9,613 nucleotides of DNA from Filomicrobium sp. (lineage in GTDB: Bacteria; Pseudomonadota; Alphaproteobacteria; Rhizobiales; Hyphomicrobiaceae), in contig JAJFHK010000088.1 in the NCBI GenBank assembly GCA_021775655.1, forward strand, positions 1 to 9,613, read 5' to 3'. Position 1 is the stretch's first letter, and each line of letters opens with the position of its first letter. Positions 6,765 to 9,613 of the stretch are shown here, piece by piece. The notes under the pieces were generated by a model. The model was given only the letters and a program-made list of their open reading frames with translations, searched no databases and was not told where the DNA came from. Made by a program: the position numbers and the translations under genes.

Positions 6765-7712
6765 TCACTTGCAAGGCACCGAAATCGTCGAGTTGCTCGT
6801 TGGAACAAACCGCCGGCAGGCAAGATCGACTTCCGACGTCACCACCGGCTTGACCTCTGGAATCTTGTCCTTCACTTGCAGTGTGGCCAGGTACTCGCGA
6901 GCATCTTTTTGTGCGAGCAGTTCCTCAGCAGATCCGACATTCAGCGAGATGGATTTTTCATAAGCCTCAATGGCAGCCGTTCGCCTACCCATTTTTTCGA
7001 GCACGATCCCCTTCATCGTATAGGCCGCAGCATAGACCTTTCGTTTTTCGATTGCGCGGTCGAGATCAGCCAACGCCTCTACAAAAAGCTGTTTGCGCAT
7101 CAACACGACGGACCGGCTGTAGCACTCACCCGCTGTCTGGCAATCTTTTCCGATGTCCCGGCCGATAACCTCCAAGGCGGAGTCATTCTGATCGCGATCC
7201 GAAAGCAAAAGTGCTTTCAAGAACCGAATCCCATTCGAAGCTTTGAGCTCTTGGGCGGTCTCCAGGTCTGCCAACGCGACGTCCACTTTTCCCAAACGCC
7301 GCAGCATCAAGGCACGCTTGTAATAGGCTTTCCAAGTCCCACCCTTGAGTTTCACATACGTTTCCAGATCTTTGAGTGAAGCTTCAGAATCAGCCTGCTC
7401 GTAGTGCACGACCGAACGACTATAAAAGGTATCGGCAAACTTCGAATTATACTTCAGCGATCGATTGAAATCTTTGAGTGCCGCTTCAAGGGCGCCAGAA
7501 TTCCGATATGCCCAGCCGCGGTTATAGTAAGCGATATAGCGGTGCGAACTTTTCAATCGTCCACTTTTGATGACGCGGGTACACGCCCTTGCGCTTACCT
7601 TGCCCTTTCCACTGGCGCAATTTGCCAGGTCAGCTTTCAATCCTGCCGACGCAGGCGTCGCTAAGCAGAGCTGCACAACCGCAAGGCCCGCGGCGAAAAA
7701 TGCTTTCCGCAT
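6765..7712 (-). CDS. Secreted tetratricopeptide-repeat protein, function unknown
   Basis: The 315-residue protein has a signal peptide (MRKAFFAAGLAVVQLC..., cleavage after PASA at about 23), so it is exported to the periplasm or beyond. A short segment with Cys32 and Cys44 precedes six consecutive TPR units at exact 34-residue spacing (about 58, 92, 126, 160, 194, 228). They show the usual pattern, for example YNRGWAYRNSGALEAALKDF in unit 1 and YTMKGIVLEKMGRRTAAIEA in unit 6. A C-terminal tail (about 262-315) carries Cys299 and Cys314. TPR arrays serve as protein-binding scaffolds; no partner is evident. The ATG at 7712 is preferred over a longer frame from 7769 because GGAGGA lies about five bases upstream and the signal peptide starts there. 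It reads the same way as DUF2478 and the fimbrial genes but is separated by 209 bases, so it is probably its own unit. Confidence 0.85.
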   Translation of the reverse strand: MRKAFFAAGLAVVQLCLATPASAGLKADLANCASGKGKVSARACTRVIKSGRLKSSHRYIAYYNRGWAYRNSGALEAALKDFNRSLKYNSKFADTFYSRSVVHYEQADSEASLKDLETYVKLKGGTWKAYYKRALMLRRLGKVDVALADLETAQELKASNGIRFLKALLLSDRDQNDSALEVIGRDIGKDCQTAGECYSRSVVLMRKQLFVEALADLDRAIEKRKVYAAAYTMKGIVLEKMGRRTAAIEAYEKSISLNVGSAEELLAQKDAREYLATLQVKDKIPEVKPVVTSEVDLACRRFVPTSNSTISVPCK

Positions 7713-7807
7713 CGTCTCCTCCAACATTTGCGATGAAGGCGCCCACACAGGGAAATCGAGAGCACACATCCAATGCAGAGAACTTAGTCGGTCTCATTTT
7801 TCGAACT

Positions 7808-7821
7808 GTTCCCCAGGGAAC
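7808..7821. promoter_or_regulatory. Palindrome upstream of the TPR gene
   Basis: GTTCCC and GGGAAC form a perfect inverted repeat with two bases between, about 95 bases upstream of the TPR start, in the 152-base gap left of the SRPBCC pseudogene. It resembles an operator half-site pair, but no regulator is identified. It does not fit the alphaproteobacterial LexA spacing. Confidence 0.3.
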
Positions 7822-7864
7822 ATCACTGAAAAGCTTATCTTGACCGGCCATCTTGCGATGCCAG

Positions 7865-8298
7865 TTAATTCCTCAGCCCACGCTCGCCACGCGGTGTGGT
7901 CCAGCGATGATTCCATGCAAAAGCAGGCCTTAGAATGGGCGCGAATAGCTTTAATGCAGGCTTCTCGACAGTCACCTCCCATGTGAGATCTACGCCGGTT
8001 CCTTCGTTACGAGGTGAAAGCTACGCACGCCAAAGCCCATCAAAATCGCCACTCGTTTTCGCGACAACAACCTCACCTGGAACGCGTTCGGTAGCCTCTA
8101 TTATGAAACTCAAGCGATAGGGCAGGAACCCGCGTGCCTTGGCTCGGACCTTCGCACCAGCACGAGGCTTAATACCGCCATCAAGTTTCTCAGCTTCAAG
8201 ATACACCCCCTGCCACCATTGCGGTAAGAGTTCTCCACGAGCGCATTTCCAATAACTCGACCAAGAGGAGCGTGCACGACAACAGCCTTGTTGACGCG
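7865..8298 (-). pseudogene. Decayed SRPBCC (START/Bet v1-like) family gene
   Basis: Minus-strand pieces together read as one SRPBCC protein of about 143 residues. The N-terminal strand VNKAVVVHAPLGRV (frame beginning near 8295) runs to ALVEN near 8230. The reading then shifts frame into LPQWWQGVYLEAEKLDGG, RAKARGFLPYRLSF and KTSGDFDGLWRA (8227 to 8024). An in-frame TAG at 8023-8021 follows, and in that same frame LSPRNEGTGVDLTWEVTVEK, then LRPAFAWNHRW and PRGERGLRN, ending at TAA 7867-7865. The WW, GDF and WNHRW patterns match the polyketide cyclase/dehydrase branch of the superfamily. Lesions: no ATG, GTG or TTG in the N-terminal frame back to the preceding in-frame stop, one frameshift around 8220-8232, and one amber codon. 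It follows the tandem AHSA1 gene by a few bases, so it was probably once the third gene of that operon. The exact left and right ends of homology are approximate. Confidence 0.72.
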
Positions 8299-8302
8299 CT
8301 CG

Positions 8303-9244
8303 CTACGTTTGGGCCTCCAACTTGTCGAATGAGCCGGTCCAGCCCATCGTCATACTACCGCGCTGTTTGACAAATTCTGCAATGGCGGCCGAAGACGCGT
8401 CCTGAGGTTCCCACCGCAAGGTTATGCGTGTGCGATCGGGCGCTTCCGAAACCAACTCAACCGTCGTGAGCATCGTACGCGGCCAGTGTGCGAAGAAGGG
8501 CGCCCCGATCACGCGTTCTTGGTCATCGCAAAATTGCTGCGTGTATACTATTAGGTTCGGCTTCTCGAGCGTCAGATAGGACATTCGACCGTACATGACC
8601 GAACCGTTAGCCGCGGTCATCGCATAGAAGGACGTGCCACCAACATGCGCCTCGGCTCGCAAAAACCGCATAGTAGAACCCGTCGGCGGCAGCCATAGCG
8701 CAAGATCGTCGGGATTGGTCCACTTCTCGTATACGCGGTCGATTGCGGCATCTAAGGTGCGTGAGATGAAAAACTGCTCCGCTCCCGCGTGACGTTTCAC
8801 CAAATACTCGGCTAACCGGTCCCACGTTGCCTCTCCTCCAGCCTTCTTGATGAAGCCACGCATTTCTGCCGCTACTTCGGGTGTCGCGAAGGCCATGCTC
8901 ATATCGAGCTGGGTCCGCCCGCTGCGTTCGGTGAAGAGCGCGGTCACGCGGAACAGCGCCGGACGGTCCTTGTGGCCACCGTGGTCATAGACCATGCGCT
9001 GCTGGGGAACGACTTCTATGTATTGCGTTGTATTCTCGTAGTCAGTGCCGTCCGGACCGTGCATCGTGTAGTGCCAGTGACCGCCGCTACGCAGGTCGCG
9101 GCTGTGGGTTGTCAATGTGAAACCGCGCGGCCCCCACCACTGCTCCACTTCAGATGGGACAGTCCAAGCATCCCAGACGGATTGCAGCGGCGCATCGTAT
9201 ACACGGGTGAGGGAAATGACGTTCGACTTATTTTTTTGAGCCAT
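8303..9244 (-). CDS. Tandem AHSA1/SRPBCC-domain protein
   Basis: The protein has 313 residues, with two copies of the Aha1-C-terminal-like (AHSA1) hydrophobic-pocket fold. Copy 1 spans about 8-152 (TRVYDAPLQSVWDAWT, VEQWWGPRGFTLTTHSRDLR, GGHWHYTMHGPDG). Copy 2 spans about 156-312 (ISRTLDAAIDRVYEKWTNPD, LALWLPPTG, MYGRMSYLTLEKPNLIVYTQ). Each is close to the length of a stand-alone member, so this is a fusion or internal duplication. Such proteins are usually coded with an ArsR-type repressor; their ligand is generally unknown and none can be read here. No signal peptide, so it is cytoplasmic. I chose ATG 9244 because AAAGGA lies seven bases upstream and the family homology starts soon after. 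The longer frame to 9358 runs through the repressor gene. It overlaps the ArsR gene by 17 bases, which implies coupled translation. Confidence 0.92.
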   Translation of the reverse strand: MAQKNKSNVISLTRVYDAPLQSVWDAWTVPSEVEQWWGPRGFTLTTHSRDLRSGGHWHYTMHGPDGTDYENTTQYIEVVPQQRMVYDHGGHKDRPALFRVTALFTERSGRTQLDMSMAFATPEVAAEMRGFIKKAGGEATWDRLAEYLVKRHAGAEQFFISRTLDAAIDRVYEKWTNPDDLALWLPPTGSTMRFLRAEAHVGGTSFYAMTAANGSVMYGRMSYLTLEKPNLIVYTQQFCDDQERVIGAPFFAHWPRTMLTTVELVSEAPDRTRITLRWEPQDASSAAIAEFVKQRGSMTMGWTGSFDKLEAQT

Positions 9245-9578
9245 GGCGTGTTCCTTTATTTTTTGATTTGAGATAGGCGCCGAGCCGATCAAGCTGTTCT
9301 TCCCACGCAATCCGGTGCTGCTCCATCCAATCCACAGCTTCGCGCAGCGGCTCGCCATTGAGTTGGCAGGGCCGCCACTGCGCCTTGCGGCCCTTTGTGA
9401 TGAGCCCAGCGTTCTCCAGAACCTTCAGATGCTTCGTCACTGCCGGAAGACTCATGTCCTGCAGGAACGGCTCCGCAAGGTCCGACACGTTTGCCTCGCC
9501 CTCGGACAGGCGGGCAAGCAATGCTCGCCGCGTTGGGTCGGCAAGCGCCGCGAACGTGCGACTTAGGGGATCTCGCAT
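9228..9578 (-). CDS. ArsR/SmtB-family winged-helix transcriptional regulator
   Basis: The 116-residue repressor-type protein has the classic ArsR opening RTFAALADPTRRALLARLSE (7-26), a helix-turn-helix with VSDLAEPF and the recognition helix SLPAVTKHLKVLENAGLI (43-60), and a wing (TKGRKAQWRPCQL, 61-73). The C-terminal helix ends in a basic tail. The ELCVCDL-type metal-binding motif of ArsR/SmtB metal sensors is absent, and there is only one Cys (71), so it is unlikely to sense arsenite or zinc through the alpha-3 site. ATG 9578 is preferred; TTG at 9587 is possible. No strong SD precedes either, so initiation may be weak or leaderless. It is the first gene of a unit with the AHSA1 gene, and autoregulation through the adjacent palindrome is likely. 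Confidence 0.95.
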   Translation of the reverse strand: MRDPLSRTFAALADPTRRALLARLSEGEANVSDLAEPFLQDMSLPAVTKHLKVLENAGLITKGRKAQWRPCQLNGEPLREAVDWMEQHRIAWEEQLDRLGAYLKSKNKGTRHGSKK

Positions 9579-9593
9579 GGTTTTCAACCGAAG

Positions 9594-9605
9594 AGTTAAT
9601 TAACT
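9594..9605. promoter_or_regulatory. Palindromic candidate operator of the ArsR/AHSA1 unit
   Basis: AGTTAATTAACT is a 12-bp perfect palindrome whose near edge is 15 bases upstream of the ArsR ATG. To its right, TTAAC-TATTTG-GTA begins what may be a second, longer inverted repeat that the window end cuts off. Position and AT-rich symmetry fit an ArsR-family dimer site overlapping the promoter. No -35/-10 pair can be fixed because the upstream sequence is missing. Confidence 0.45.
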
Positions 9606-9613
9606 ATTTGGTA

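Noticed and set aside
7803..7821. Possible LexA (SOS) box from paired GAAC sequences
   Set aside because: The two GAAC copies at 7803-7806 and 7818-7821 are 11 bases apart, whereas the alphaproteobacterial LexA box needs GTTC-N7-GTTC spacing.
7630..7851. Minus-strand 73-codon frame across the TPR leader
   Set aside because: It overlaps the TPR signal peptide in another frame, has no SD before its ATG and is Cys/Gly-rich without any pattern.
7794..7982. Minus-strand 62-codon frame beginning MGGDCREAC
   Set aside because: It is an alternative frame of the SRPBCC pseudogene's C-terminal part; the meaningful reading is the frame ending at 7865.
8021..8023. Amber codon as a programmed recoding (pyrrolysine or read-through) site
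   Set aside because: The same gene also lacks a start codon and has a frameshift, so simple decay explains the stop better.
8021..8206. Short intact 61-codon gene as an independent protein
   Set aside because: Its sequence is the middle of an SRPBCC domain; homologous sequence continues upstream in another frame and downstream after the stop, so it is a pseudogene piece.

Overview
The window looks like chromosomal DNA of a GC-rich Gram-negative bacterium, most likely an alphaproteobacterium. The reasons are the DUF2478 protein, a TTAA-N7-TTAA box of the kind bound by CtrA, and an ArsR/AHSA1 gene pair common in that class. This placement is inference, because the window has no rRNA or other phylogenetic marker. 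There is no transposase, integrase, tRNA, rRNA or CRISPR array.

Layout: positions 1-500 hold the 3' end of a forward-strand dihydrolipoyl dehydrogenase gene, the only convincing forward-strand gene. Everything else reads on the minus strand. From 5798 down to 632 lies a compact four-gene archaic chaperone-usher fimbrial operon in transcription order: pilin, periplasmic chaperone, outer-membrane usher, two-domain tip pilin/adhesin. It converges on the lpd gene. Upstream of it are a DUF2478 protein (5983-6555) and a secreted six-repeat TPR protein (6765-7712), each with its own leader. Furthest right, reading leftwards, is an ArsR-family regulator (9228-9578) that overlaps a tandem AHSA1/SRPBCC-domain protein (8303-9244). 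Behind these lies a decayed third SRPBCC gene (7865-8298) that still reads as the family but has no start codon, a frameshift and an in-frame amber stop.

How the genes work together: in the fimbrial operon the pilin and tip subunits would be exported, captured by the chaperone through donor-strand complementation, and assembled through the usher. Two regulatory structures stand out. One is a CtrA-type box about 75 bp upstream of the pilin start. The other is a perfect 10-bp stem-loop between pilin and chaperone whose proximal arm contains the chaperone's Shine-Dalgarno sequence; it could let pilin be made in excess over chaperone and usher. The ArsR/AHSA1 pair is a typical autoregulated unit, with a 12-bp palindrome just upstream. 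No function can be proposed for the TPR or DUF2478 proteins beyond family level.

I see no wholly unknown multi-gene system. The points most worth checking are the cell-cycle-type box on the fimbrial promoter, the SD-sequestering hairpin, the minimal two-pilin design of the fimbrial operon, and the SRPBCC pseudogene.
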